Shown here: positions 8,207-16,646 of the stretch, one piece after another
How the letters are laid out: each line of letters begins with the position of its first letter
Position numbering within the stretch: position 1 is the stretch's first letter
Assembly (NCBI GenBank): GCA_964426545.1
Contig: CAYRQP010000003.1
Span: 62,001-126,000 of the forward strand
DNA length: 64,000 nt
Reading direction: 5' to 3'
Origin: CAYRQP01 sp964426545
Lineage (GTDB): Bacteria; Fermentibacterota; Fermentibacteria; Fermentibacterales; JCC-6
The notes under the pieces: model-generated
Databases searched by the model: none
What the model was told of the DNA's origin: nothing
The model's input: only the letters and a program-made list of their open reading frames with translations
Made by a program: the position numbers and the translations under genes

Positions 8207-11182
8207 TTATTCGAGGAGGCTGTCTATTTTGTCGAAGATCTCTTCTTCTGCTCTTATTGCCGTTTCGCTACCGACGACGCAGATCTTATTTTCTTGCATT
8301 ATCAGATTAAGCATTTCTGCAAGAGCATTGATATCCGATACTTTAGTGGAGAGTACTTCGTCCCTCTCCTGCTGAACATCTTCCGGGGTATTGCCCGTAA
8401 GATAACGGCCTGTCATCGTATTTCCCTTCATCGACGGGGTCTGGTCTCTGTCGTGCTTGCTGATGGTTCCGATTATTGCCTTTCGCATTTCTCTCTCATC
8501 TGCTCTGAATTCCCGTATGAATTCTCCGCACCCATCGAAAATATCAAGCGACTCTGATAAGTTTGGGTCTCTCTGGGAAGAAAAAAGCATAGAACCTCCA
8601 CTTTTTAGCATCATAGAACAACCGTAAGCCCCGCCTTTTACCCGAATATTATTCCATAGATAATTCAGGTTTACAATTTCCTTCATTACATGCATGCAGC
8701 CTGAATATTCAATTCCGTAATTGCTGAAATATCCGCCCTTGGTTACAAATTGTGTTTCAGCAGGAATATGAAAACCTTCCCGGATATATTCAGGAGTTTG
8801 AATATTGGGAAGCTCGGTTGTTTGTCTTCTATTTGCAAGATATGCCGTCAGTTTATCCAGCTCCCTTTTCGTATCGAGCATGCTCTCTTTTTCGGCAGTC
8901 AGTGAAATCACGAGATTGCGTCGATTGAATACCTGAGTCTGCAGATCTGCTAGAATTTCGATTAGCCGCGGAAACCTCTCTTCGATATTCCTTTCCAGGT
9001 CAGCAATGAACTTATAGTAGGAAATTCCTCCTATCATTTCAACATACATTCCTCTTTTAGAGAGGTAGGACATCGCTCTGGTTGAAGCAAGACCGGACGA
9101 CATGATTGCCATTTCAATTCGGGATTTAACTCTCTTCACAATTTCGATGATTCTCTGCTTGTCATCGAATTTCGAAGTAAGAAGTATCTCTTCCAGCAAT
9201 TCTCTCATTATTACCGTTTTGCTGTAGAGTAATTTAGAGGCCATCATCAATCTTGGATAAATCTTGTCTTCGTCATTACATGTGGCAAAACAGCCAAGAC
9301 CAAACCCCATTGCCCCAAGATGTATTCCCATTTCATTGTCCAGTTCGGAATAACTGTAGTTCTTTGTATCTACTTTTCCCAGGAGAGTAGAAAGAAGCTT
9401 AAGATAGGGAATATTTTCCAATGATACCCCTCGAGTATCGAAAAACATCGACATATATGTTATTCCATTGGTCGTGAGTGGATGTGTGAGGGTTGTTATG
9501 GTATTGGAAGTTTCTACTTCCTGCGGGATTTTCCCGGATTTCTTGTCTATATCAGCAAGGTTGAGGAGGGGGATGGTCTTCAGTGCTTCTTCTGTATCAG
9601 GTTTTCCTTGCTTCCTCATTAGATTCTGCGTTTGAATAACCAATTGTCTTAATTCCGTTTTTGTAAGACTGTTCTTGTATTCTGCAAGGTTTCCCCGGAC
9701 TTTTTTCTCTCTTTCTGTTTCCATCCCCGGGCGGGGAAGCAGCGTGATAAAGGAAGAATGAAGATTGTCAAGCAGATAATTTTTTATCAACTGTTCGAAA
9801 TATCTCTCTTTACTCTTTTTCCTAAGCTCAGCCAGAATCGGGGTGAACCGGAGATAAACAAAGGGATCCTTGTCGTGAAGCCAGTTATCCATAATAGGAT
9901 AACTATATACCAGCCCCCTGGAGAAACCTCCGTAATCGGCTTCTTTCAATGAAAACTCCATCGAATTTATTTCTGATTCTATCTGTTGAACATCTATGCC
10001 TGTCTCGAGTAATTCGCCCAGTGTATCATCTATGATTTTCTTTATCTTTTCTTTTTGATTCAGGTTGCTGTTCTTTACGATTAAACTCCATACCGGCTCT
10101 CTATCTTTGGAAAACCAGCCGTAAACGTCCTTTCCCGCTTCTGCATTCAAAATAGCGTGACGCAGAGGGGCTGCTTCAGAGTTAACGAGAAGGCTCATTA
10201 GAATGGAGAGCCCCACATTAACCAATGGTTTATCGAATGTTCCCGTTACTATGCTGCTACAGAAATATGTCTTATCCTGTGTGTTTTCTCCTGCAGTTAT
10301 CGGATAACAGCCTGTGACTTCTCTTGTTTTTTTAAATGGAATTTGATAATCTATAGAAGAGCTAACTTCCTTATGGGAAAAATCTTTCAAATACTGTTCT
10401 TGAATGAACTTCAGCTGCTTCATCAGGCTTCCTTGCCCATAGAGAATTATGTAGCTGTTCGAAGGATGATAGTATTTCCTGTGATATTCCAGAAATTGTC
10501 TGTAAGTCAGCTTTGTTATGTTTTCAGGCTTACCTCCTGAATCGAATCTGTATACTGTATCGGGAAACAGAGATCTCGTGCTCAGGTCATCTAGCAGTGA
10601 TTCGGGGGAAGAACTCTCTCCCTTCATTTCATTATACACCACACCCTTATAGACAATTTCATCATCTGTATTTTCTATATGGTAGTGCCATCCCTCCTGC
10701 AGGAATGTCTCTCTTCTCTCATATATTAACGGGTGAAATACTGCGTCGAGATACACATTCATCAGATTGAAATAATCTTTTTCGTTTTTGGTCGCTACAG
10801 GATAAATAGTCGAATCATTCCCTGTCATTGCATTTATGAATGTATGCAGGGACCCTTTCAAGAGTTCTACAAAAGGTTCTTTGCAGGGGAACTTGCGGGA
10901 GCCTCCCAGAACGGAATGTTCTATTATGTGAAAAACCCCCGTATCATCCGAAGGCGGTGTACGAAATCCTATGAGGAACATTCGGTTTTCATCATCATTT
11001 TCGAGGTGAATCAGCCCAGCCCTTGTCTTCTCGTGCACGAATCGACGGGCAAGACACCTTATCTCTTCAATCTGAGTCTGTTCAACAAGCCTGAACCCGT
11101 GATATATCTTACCTGTCTGCGTGATGTTCTTTCGATTCACCGGGTTAACTCCATTGTTCATTGTGTATTCTAGTACCGTCAT
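8207..11182 (-). CDS. M16C metallopeptidase (presequence-protease type)
   Basis: The 991-residue product matches the long, single-chain M16C zinc peptidases that degrade peptides (mitochondrial PreP and bacterial relatives). The inverted zinc motif HxxEH is at residues 85-89, with the third ligand Glu185 in VVYNEMKGE. The family's FINAMTGNDSTIYP segment follows the motif. No signal peptide is seen, so a cytoplasmic role is likely. Start choice is uncertain: TTG 11194, ATG 11182 and ATG 11161 are in frame, and all overlap the end of the nitroreductase gene, which implies a shared transcript. ATG 11182 was taken because GAAGA lies a suitable distance upstream. Confidence 0.9.
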   Translation of the reverse strand: MTVLEYTMNNGVNPVNRKNITQTGKIYHGFRLVEQTQIEEIRCLARRFVHEKTRAGLIHLENDDENRMFLIGFRTPPSDDTGVFHIIEHSVLGGSRKFPCKEPFVELLKGSLHTFINAMTGNDSTIYPVATKNEKDYFNLMNVYLDAVFHPLIYERRETFLQEGWHYHIENTDDEIVYKGVVYNEMKGESSSPESLLDDLSTRSLFPDTVYRFDSGGKPENITKLTYRQFLEYHRKYYHPSNSYIILYGQGSLMKQLKFIQEQYLKDFSHKEVSSSIDYQIPFKKTREVTGCYPITAGENTQDKTYFCSSIVTGTFDKPLVNVGLSILMSLLVNSEAAPLRHAILNAEAGKDVYGWFSKDREPVWSLIVKNSNLNQKEKIKKIIDDTLGELLETGIDVQQIESEINSMEFSLKEADYGGFSRGLVYSYPIMDNWLHDKDPFVYLRFTPILAELRKKSKERYFEQLIKNYLLDNLHSSFITLLPRPGMETEREKKVRGNLAEYKNSLTKTELRQLVIQTQNLMRKQGKPDTEEALKTIPLLNLADIDKKSGKIPQEVETSNTITTLTHPLTTNGITYMSMFFDTRGVSLENIPYLKLLSTLLGKVDTKNYSYSELDNEMGIHLGAMGFGLGCFATCNDEDKIYPRLMMASKLLYSKTVIMRELLEEILLTSKFDDKQRIIEIVKRVKSRIEMAIMSSGLASTRAMSYLSKRGMYVEMIGGISYYKFIADLERNIEERFPRLIEILADLQTQVFNRRNLVISLTAEKESMLDTKRELDKLTAYLANRRQTTELPNIQTPEYIREGFHIPAETQFVTKGGYFSNYGIEYSGCMHVMKEIVNLNYLWNNIRVKGGAYGCSMMLKSGGSMLFSSQRDPNLSESLDIFDGCGEFIREFRADEREMRKAIIGTISKHDRDQTPSMKGNTMTGRYLTGNTPEDVQQERDEVLSTKVSDINALAEMLNLIMQENKICVVGSETAIRAEEEIFDKIDSLLE

Positions 11183-11651
11183 GTCTGTCTTCAAACTCAG
11201 GATGTTCAGCGGGAACGCCTATTGAAATAAGCGCTACCGGCATGATGTAATCCGGAAGATTAAATAGTTTTTTCATTCCCTGCATCCGCTCTTCCCGTGG
11301 ATATATTCCAAGCCACACTGCCCCTAACTCTTGGTTCACGACTTCAAGCAGAATGTTCTGAACTGCGGCAGAGCAATCCTGGACTATGTAACCTATGTGA
11401 CTTTGTCGTTTCATGTTTCCGCAGACCAGAATTGCCGCTCCGGCTGATGGTACCATTGCTGAATAAGGATGGAATTCGGGAATGATTGCAAGAGTCTTTT
11501 TGTCTTTCAGTACTATGAATTCCCATGGTTGCAGATTCCGCGCCGACGGTGCCTGCATTGCAGCACGCAGAAGTTGTTCTATCTTTTCATCGGAAACAGG
11601 CTTATCCTCATATTTCCTGACACTCCTGCGCTTCCTTATCTCTTCAAGCAT
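11145..11651 (-). CDS. Nitroreductase-family FMN oxidoreductase
   Basis: The 168-residue protein shows the N-terminal RRSVRKYEDKPV signature of FMN-dependent nitroreductases, AAMQAPSARNLQPW for flavin phosphate binding, and a GAVWLGIYP segment in the second half. The size fits the short NADH/NADPH-using members, whose physiological substrate is usually unknown. The ATG at 11651 is chosen because AAAAGGAGAAGAG lies just before it; an upstream in-frame start would run into the palindromic repeat. The 3' end overlaps the start of the M16C peptidase gene, so the two are probably cotranscribed. Confidence 0.88.
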   Translation of the reverse strand: MLEEIRKRRSVRKYEDKPVSDEKIEQLLRAAMQAPSARNLQPWEFIVLKDKKTLAIIPEFHPYSAMVPSAGAAILVCGNMKRQSHIGYIVQDCSAAVQNILLEVVNQELGAVWLGIYPREERMQGMKKLFNLPDYIMPVALISIGVPAEHPEFEDRHDGTRIHNEQWS

Positions 11652-11665
11652 CTCTTCTCCTTTTT

Positions 11666-11722
11666 TAATTAGGGACACCATAGAAATGGTGACAGGCGGC
11701 TTTTCCATGGTGTCCCTAATTA
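11666..11722. repeat. Perfect palindromic repeat, TAATTAGGGACACCAT arms
   Basis: Perfect 16-base arms at 11666-11681 and 11707-11722 flank a 25-base loop. The arm contains the GGGACACC core of the dispersed family. The element sits directly before the nitroreductase ribosome site, and its right arm contains the TAG stop codon of the PP-loop gene upstream. A strong RNA hairpin is expected between these two genes. Confidence 0.8.
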
Positions 11723-12597
11723 TTTATTTCTCTTTTTTTCGTGTAGCGGTCTATCAGTTCGTAAAGGGAATCGATGTGTGCCGTGTCACCAAGCAGGACT
11801 CCAGTGGGGGCGGGGATGTCATCTATTTCAAGAACAGTATTTATCCCTGCCAATTCAACAAGTCTTAGATTATCGGAGTGATCGCGTCCTACTAAACCAA
11901 TTGTGTCTTCCGTAATTTGGAAAAACCTGCCGTGTCTTATTAGCCGGCAGTTACCTGCAGTAAATAATTCAGGTATTAACATCAATACCTTAAGTCTCTT
12001 ACAGTAATTCTCATCAGTGAGTACACATCCCCCCGCAGGATTGGGATATTCATCTATACCATAGTGGACAGCAAGTGCTATCTGCCTCTTTCTCGACCTT
12101 CCGTTAATATCGAGAAGTTTTTCTCTGTTTATTCTGCCGTCAATTTCGGGGACTGTCGGTTTCAGTATTTTTGCGGATAGGGGGCGCAGTAGAATGTCCT
12201 TAAATCCCGAAAGGCGCGAAACTCTCCTGAGTGAGTGGATGTTCTGAGACATCGGGCGCTGTCCTACTACTTCTCCGGAAAAGATCACATCGAAATTCTC
12301 TTCTTCCGCTATTTTACCCAGCATTCTGAACATTCCCGTATGGCAGTCTATACAGGGATTGCGGTTTTTCCCATAACCGCTGGGAGCGTGTTTGAGAAGT
12401 GAAATTATTTTTTCGGTATAGTCTATTTCTCTCCAGGGTAATTTAAGCCTTTCAGCAGAGAATCTTCCCTGCTCAGACGAAAAGAAAGGGCTGTCGAAAG
12501 TAGCAAGTTCTACCTCTACTCCCTGCTCCCGGAGAACCGCTGCAGCTACCATCCCGTCCAGACCGCCGGAGAATGCACCCAGTGCCTTTACCCCCAC
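11716..12597 (-). CDS. PP-loop ATPase, tRNA-thiolation-like
   Basis: The 293-residue protein has the PP-loop SGGLDG near its start, then GYGKNRNPCIDCH, FSGEVVGQRPMSQ, LLRPLSAKILKPT, INGRSRKRQIALA and PAGGCVLTD. These mark a family of MnmA/ThiI-like adenylating enzymes, annotated as tRNA sulfur-transfer-like, whose exact substrate is not established. Two cysteines in the CIDCH segment could take part in sulfur or metal handling. The last PP-loop residue is Gly where Ser is usual. The GTG start has GAAGGAG upstream and overlaps the phosphatase gene by 10 bases. The stop codon lies inside a palindromic repeat. Confidence 0.82.
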   Translation of the reverse strand: MGVKALGAFSGGLDGMVAAAVLREQGVEVELATFDSPFFSSEQGRFSAERLKLPWREIDYTEKIISLLKHAPSGYGKNRNPCIDCHTGMFRMLGKIAEEENFDVIFSGEVVGQRPMSQNIHSLRRVSRLSGFKDILLRPLSAKILKPTVPEIDGRINREKLLDINGRSRKRQIALAVHYGIDEYPNPAGGCVLTDENYCKRLKVLMLIPELFTAGNCRLIRHGRFFQITEDTIGLVGRDHSDNLRLVELAGINTVLEIDDIPAPTGVLLGDTAHIDSLYELIDRYTKKREINN

Positions 12598-13277
12598 TTA
12601 GTATGTTCTCCTTCTATGATTTGCCACCTGTTGTCTTCTGCAAGTCTGCGAAGTTTTCTGTCCGGACAAACAGTTATCGGTGTACCGCACACCTCAAGTA
12701 GATACCGGTCACTCAGGGAATCTCCGAGTGCTGCACACTCCGTCAATGATGTTCCGCTTTTCTCTGCATACCGCCGGGCATGCTCAGGCTTTGCTTTCCC
12801 CCATGGTCTAACATTTGAGATGTTTCCGGTAAGCACATTGTCTTTAACTTCGAGAGTACTTGCCACTATTTCGTCGTAACCGAGCTGTTCTGCAATCGGT
12901 TTTCCAAGTTCATCAAGTGCAGCTGTCAGAAGCACTATCCTGCTTCCCTTTTCTTTAACTTCCGCTATAGACGATACTATTTCTGAGCGAAGATACCTGA
13001 TAATGTTTTCTTTCACACAATTTTCGATGTTCTCTCTCAGTAGATCATAGGGAAGACCCTTCAAATATGTTCTATTCCAGCCCTTTCCGAATTTGATATC
13101 CAGAACGGGGTGTGTAATGTAGGCAATCAGGAACATAAGTGCTCTTTTGTGTGTGACTCTTTTTCTCTTATACAGATATTCAACGAGGGTCTTCTCCGAA
13201 GATACCGATATCAATGTTCCGTCGAGGTCCAGAAATACTATTTTAGGAATACTTCCATCTGCAAGGCGTATTTTCAT
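12588..13277 (-). CDS. HAD-IB family phosphatase (SerB-like)
   Basis: The 229-residue product has the HAD motif I DLDGT (nucleophile Asp and acid/base Asp), motif II in VLLTAA, a lysine in the WGKAKPEHA segment as motif III, and motif IV GDSLSD. The cap region between motifs I and II is helical, as in subfamily IB (phosphoserine phosphatase and lipid phosphatases). The substrate cannot be read from sequence. The 10-base overlap with the PP-loop gene indicates coupling; it follows the Tat-protein gene by only a few bases. Confidence 0.85.
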   Translation of the reverse strand: MKIRLADGSIPKIVFLDLDGTLISVSSEKTLVEYLYKRKRVTHKRALMFLIAYITHPVLDIKFGKGWNRTYLKGLPYDLLRENIENCVKENIIRYLRSEIVSSIAEVKEKGSRIVLLTAALDELGKPIAEQLGYDEIVASTLEVKDNVLTGNISNVRPWGKAKPEHARRYAEKSGTSLTECAALGDSLSDRYLLEVCGTPITVCPDRKLRRLAEDNRWQIIEGEHTKWG

Positions 13278-13282
13278 TACTT

Positions 13283-14179
13283 TTATAACAGAGGGGGAGC
13301 TATTCTTACGCCTCTGCCGGTGCCGGGACTATTGTCGAATACTGCTGTAATATGAACCAATATCCCGGGGAATAAGCGTGGAAATGCTCCGTGAAAATAG
13401 GAATGAGCAATATTCGTATAGGCTGTTATGTCCTGTGCATATTCTCCCGCGCTCGAGTCACCGGGGCAGACAAGTTGTCCAATTCCCCGGACTTCATATG
13501 ACTTGTTGGCAAGGAATACAAGAGATGTTGTCGGGCGTTCCATTAAATTTAAGAAAGTATGCGTTTCAAAAGCCGGAGTGCTATATAACTCAAGTGATAT
13601 CATCTTTGTGAGGTCGAAGTTATCGGCGGTGGAATACAGGTTGTTGAGATAATCAAGTTTGTATCCCATGGAATCCGACATTGTGTCATTCATTTCCGTA
13701 ATGCGGTCTTTTATTATTTCGCGCCTGGGACAAAGCCCCATTCCCTTGAAGGCGTTATTTATTGTGAGTGTGCTGTCAGCTCTTTTCGCGCCGAATGTAG
13801 CCATGGCTGCGTTGTGGGGTCCGTCCAATGATGGAGGAGACCCGCCCTGTCCACTCATCATCATGGATATATTGTCGAGGACTTCCTTTCTTGCCGTCAA
13901 ATTCCAATCCATGAATGCTGGTGGAAGGTTAAGCGTGGTGTACTCCTGCCACCGTCCATCGATATATGCGCGAATCATGCATTCTGCCTCTCTCGAAGCA
14001 TCTACTGTTTCCTGTTTAAAGGTGCCATCTGTCCAGAATTCTTCCATTCCCTGTTCCCAGTCTCCCGCAAGGACCTTTCCTGTCAAAGACGCCAGAAAAA
14101 TCGCACCGCCGGCTTTGCCTGCTTTTCCCAGAAATTCTCTGCGATTGATATTCTTTTTATTTTCGTCTTTTTTGTTCAT
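13283..14179 (-). CDS. Tat-exported protein of unknown function
   Basis: The 298-residue product carries a twin-arginine signal: NRREFLGKAGKAGG followed by a hydrophobic stretch and a likely cleavage after VLA. Such signals send folded, often cofactor-bearing proteins across the inner membrane. The mature part has only scattered cysteines (CMIRAY, GLCPRRE, QLVCPGD) and no motif I recognise. Its C-terminus includes HSYFHGAFPRLF and DNSPGTGRGV. The start at 14179 is preferred over an upstream ATG because GAAAGG is correctly spaced for it. The gene lies a few bases upstream of the HAD phosphatase and faces away from greA across a short divergent spacer. Confidence 0.7.
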   Translation of the reverse strand: MNKKDENKKNINRREFLGKAGKAGGAIFLASLTGKVLAGDWEQGMEEFWTDGTFKQETVDASREAECMIRAYIDGRWQEYTTLNLPPAFMDWNLTARKEVLDNISMMMSGQGGSPPSLDGPHNAAMATFGAKRADSTLTINNAFKGMGLCPRREIIKDRITEMNDTMSDSMGYKLDYLNNLYSTADNFDLTKMISLELYSTPAFETHTFLNLMERPTTSLVFLANKSYEVRGIGQLVCPGDSSAGEYAQDITAYTNIAHSYFHGAFPRLFPGILVHITAVFDNSPGTGRGVRIAPPLL

Positions 14180-14247
14180 ATTTGACATCCTTTCAATTAT
14201 TGGAAAATATAGTTATGAATTACCTTTCATAACACTAAGGGGAGGAT

Positions 14248-16356
14248 TTGTCCAGATTTATAAAACTTGCTCTCGATAAGCAATATGATGCCCTGTCTAG
14301 CCTCTGGCTCGAAGAGTTGGAAAACGGCATCCCGACAGATATAGTAATCAGTGTAATAGAGGTCCTTTCCGGTAACAATGAACACGCTCTTGCGGGAGAG
14401 TTAGTAGAACTTACGGTCGGGGAAATCAAGAACAAAGACATCTCAGAAATACCTATGTTGATTAAGGGAATTGCCGGTTTTTTCCATAAACAAGAATTCA
14501 TAAGAAGAATTCTCGTTGAAACCCTGCGGGATGAATATCTTTTATTCCGTCCTCTCGAGTATTTTCTCGCCCGGTGCGGTTTGACAGCCAGGGGGGCTGA
14601 TATTGCTGTCTGCCAGGAAAGTTTCCTGTCCCTTATGCATTATTCTGTCGGCAATTACATATATCACAACACATACGGAGCCGGACAAATTTCAAGCGTA
14701 TCCAGAGTCTTTATCACGATTGATTTTCAGGAAAACCCCGGGCATGATATGAGATTGAGCAATGCGGTAGAATCGACTCTGCCCCTGTCTGCAGATTCTC
14801 TGCTGGTGCTTCGGGATAGTGACCCTGTTGAATTAAATCGCCTGCTCAAGGATAATCCACAAGAATTTTTGAGCCTTATGATGAATGAACCAATAGTAGA
14901 AAATTCTACTGCCGTTCGAAGACACCTAGCGGTAATTCTGGGTGTTCCTGAAAGAGGAATTACGAAATCCTGGAATACACTGAAGGGTCTTGCTTCCAGG
15001 AATCCGGATCTCTCTGTTCTCGGTGACGACATTGTCATTACAGGAAGAGAGACTTCTCTTGTCGAACAGATTAAGAATCTCATATACGAAAATAGTTCCG
15101 ATATGTCGCTCGTGGTCAAGAAGATATCACCCCTTCTTAAAACTGCTTCTTCTGATGACAGGGAGTCTTTGTTTCTGCTGCTCCCTGATTTGATTAGCCT
15201 AAAGTCCCCCGAAACGGGTGCTGTTTTCGAATTGTGCTGGTTTTTGTCGAACCGCGGGTTTGATGCGAGTTTCGACGAAGCGCGTAAAGTCCTGTTGGAG
15301 CCGACTGCTTCCCGTGCCCTGCGGGCTTTAGGAGAAATACATTCCATGACCTGTTCAAAAAAATACATCTCTCTTTATCTGTCTTCAAGCGCCCCTGGAG
15401 ATGAAATACTGAAGTTTTTCTCATCTCTTCAAAAATCTCTGTGGGTGTACGCCGCCAATCTGCTGATTGACACCAATATTGAAATAGTGAAAGCATGTAT
15501 TCACCTCTTTCTGTCAAATCCAGCCGACACGGACAGATACCTTCGTACGATGCTGTTTATAGCCGGTCACTCTACTGAAGAATTAATGGAGACCGAAAGG
15601 AACATTATCTCTTTACTTATGGAAAATATCACTTTTGCCGGAGCAGATATCCAGAAAAAGACCATGCGGTACCTACTCGACAAAAGAGCCGTTGAATTCG
15701 ACGCATGGATTGCCCGGCAGGATACACGAAAGCTGGAAAATCTTCTTTTAGTGCTGGAAAAATCCACAGCAGCCCAGAAAGAAGGTTTCTTCCTTAAAAT
15801 AAAAAGAGCTGTCTCGGAAAGAAAAACCAGTACAGCGCGCATGGATATATCAAAAGCACATTTTTGGGAATCAGACTTTTTATTCAGTAGTTCCGCAGCA
15901 ATCGAAAAGAGGGGCGAAAACATTATTCATTTAAAGGATGTTGAAATTCCCAAAGCTATAGAAGCTATTTCCGTTGCAGCTTCACACGGAGACCTAAAGG
16001 AAAATGCTGAATACCACGCTGCCATAGAAAGGCGGGATCTGCTTCTCGACCGGATGAAAACATGGAACGATGAGTTGAAAATATACTATCCTTATCCAAA
16101 AGAAAAGATAAATGACAGGATAGTCTCGCCGGGAACTTCCGTCACCATGGAGAATGCCGATGGAAGTAATGTCACTATTGATCTCGTCGGCCCCCTGGAT
16201 GCAGATTCAGATAAAGGAAAGATAAACTACAAGGCTCCAATCGGTCAGTTACTGCTTGGAAAAGGTGTGGGCGATTCGGTTGTTCTTCCCAAAAACGAAA
16301 GTACCGAAAGCATTATTATTTTCATAAAGGTACTTAATTTCCCGGAGAAACAATGA
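14248..16356 (+). CDS. greA: Transcription elongation factor GreA with long N-terminal extension
   Basis: GreA rescues backtracked RNA polymerase by stimulating transcript cleavage. The C-terminal 150 or so residues are a GreA: a coiled coil whose tip reads GDLKENAEYH, with the acidic pair Asp582 and Glu585, then the FKBP-like domain ending in the GDSVVLP segment. The first 550 residues are an added helical region containing GNYIYHNTYGAGQI, a motif I know from the extended GreA proteins of spirochaetes and chlamydiae. Standard GreA is about 158 residues; this one is 702. TTG start, with AAGGGGAGG 5 bases upstream. The stop overlaps the next gene (ATGA). Confidence 0.88.
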   Translation: MSRFIKLALDKQYDALSSLWLEELENGIPTDIVISVIEVLSGNNEHALAGELVELTVGEIKNKDISEIPMLIKGIAGFFHKQEFIRRILVETLRDEYLLFRPLEYFLARCGLTARGADIAVCQESFLSLMHYSVGNYIYHNTYGAGQISSVSRVFITIDFQENPGHDMRLSNAVESTLPLSADSLLVLRDSDPVELNRLLKDNPQEFLSLMMNEPIVENSTAVRRHLAVILGVPERGITKSWNTLKGLASRNPDLSVLGDDIVITGRETSLVEQIKNLIYENSSDMSLVVKKISPLLKTASSDDRESLFLLLPDLISLKSPETGAVFELCWFLSNRGFDASFDEARKVLLEPTASRALRALGEIHSMTCSKKYISLYLSSSAPGDEILKFFSSLQKSLWVYAANLLIDTNIEIVKACIHLFLSNPADTDRYLRTMLFIAGHSTEELMETERNIISLLMENITFAGADIQKKTMRYLLDKRAVEFDAWIARQDTRKLENLLLVLEKSTAAQKEGFFLKIKRAVSERKTSTARMDISKAHFWESDFLFSSSAAIEKRGENIIHLKDVEIPKAIEAISVAASHGDLKENAEYHAAIERRDLLLDRMKTWNDELKIYYPYPKEKINDRIVSPGTSVTMENADGSNVTIDLVGPLDADSDKGKINYKAPIGQLLLGKGVGDSVVLPKNESTESIIIFIKVLNFPEKQ

Positions 16357-16646
16357 TATGCCGTAAATGCGGGTGCGTACACGAAGCAGAGACTATTGGC
16401 TTCAAGGCGGCGTGTGAAAACTGTCTGACATACCTTCATTCGTGTTTTCAATGTACTGTTTTTGACCATCTTGTTGAAAGGTGTCGTTCTCTCACAACAG
16501 AAGCGGTCCGAGATACAAATGATCTGAATTTCTGCGAAGAGTTTTCTCCAAATATGGATTCACCTAATAGAAAAGAAGGAGAAAATCGAACGGAACCGGG
16601 TAAGAAGAGTTTCGAAAGCCTCTTTGGAAAGAAACAGAGCAGTTAA
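16353..16646 (+). CDS. Small zinc-ribbon-like protein
   Basis: The 97-residue product has two CxxC pairs near its start (CRKC and CENC), then HSCFQCTVFD and later a NFCEEF motif. This cysteine pattern recurs in a small uncharacterised family found in many bacteria, with an NFC-x-x-F ending of the conserved part; a zinc-binding fold is likely. The C-terminal 35 residues are charged and probably disordered. It overlaps greA by four bases and the next gene by one (TAATG), so it belongs to the same transcript. Function is unknown. Confidence 0.75.
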   Translation: MICRKCGCVHEAETIGFKAACENCLTYLHSCFQCTVFDHLVERCRSLTTEAVRDTNDLNFCEEFSPNMDSPNRKEGENRTEPGKKSFESLFGKKQSS

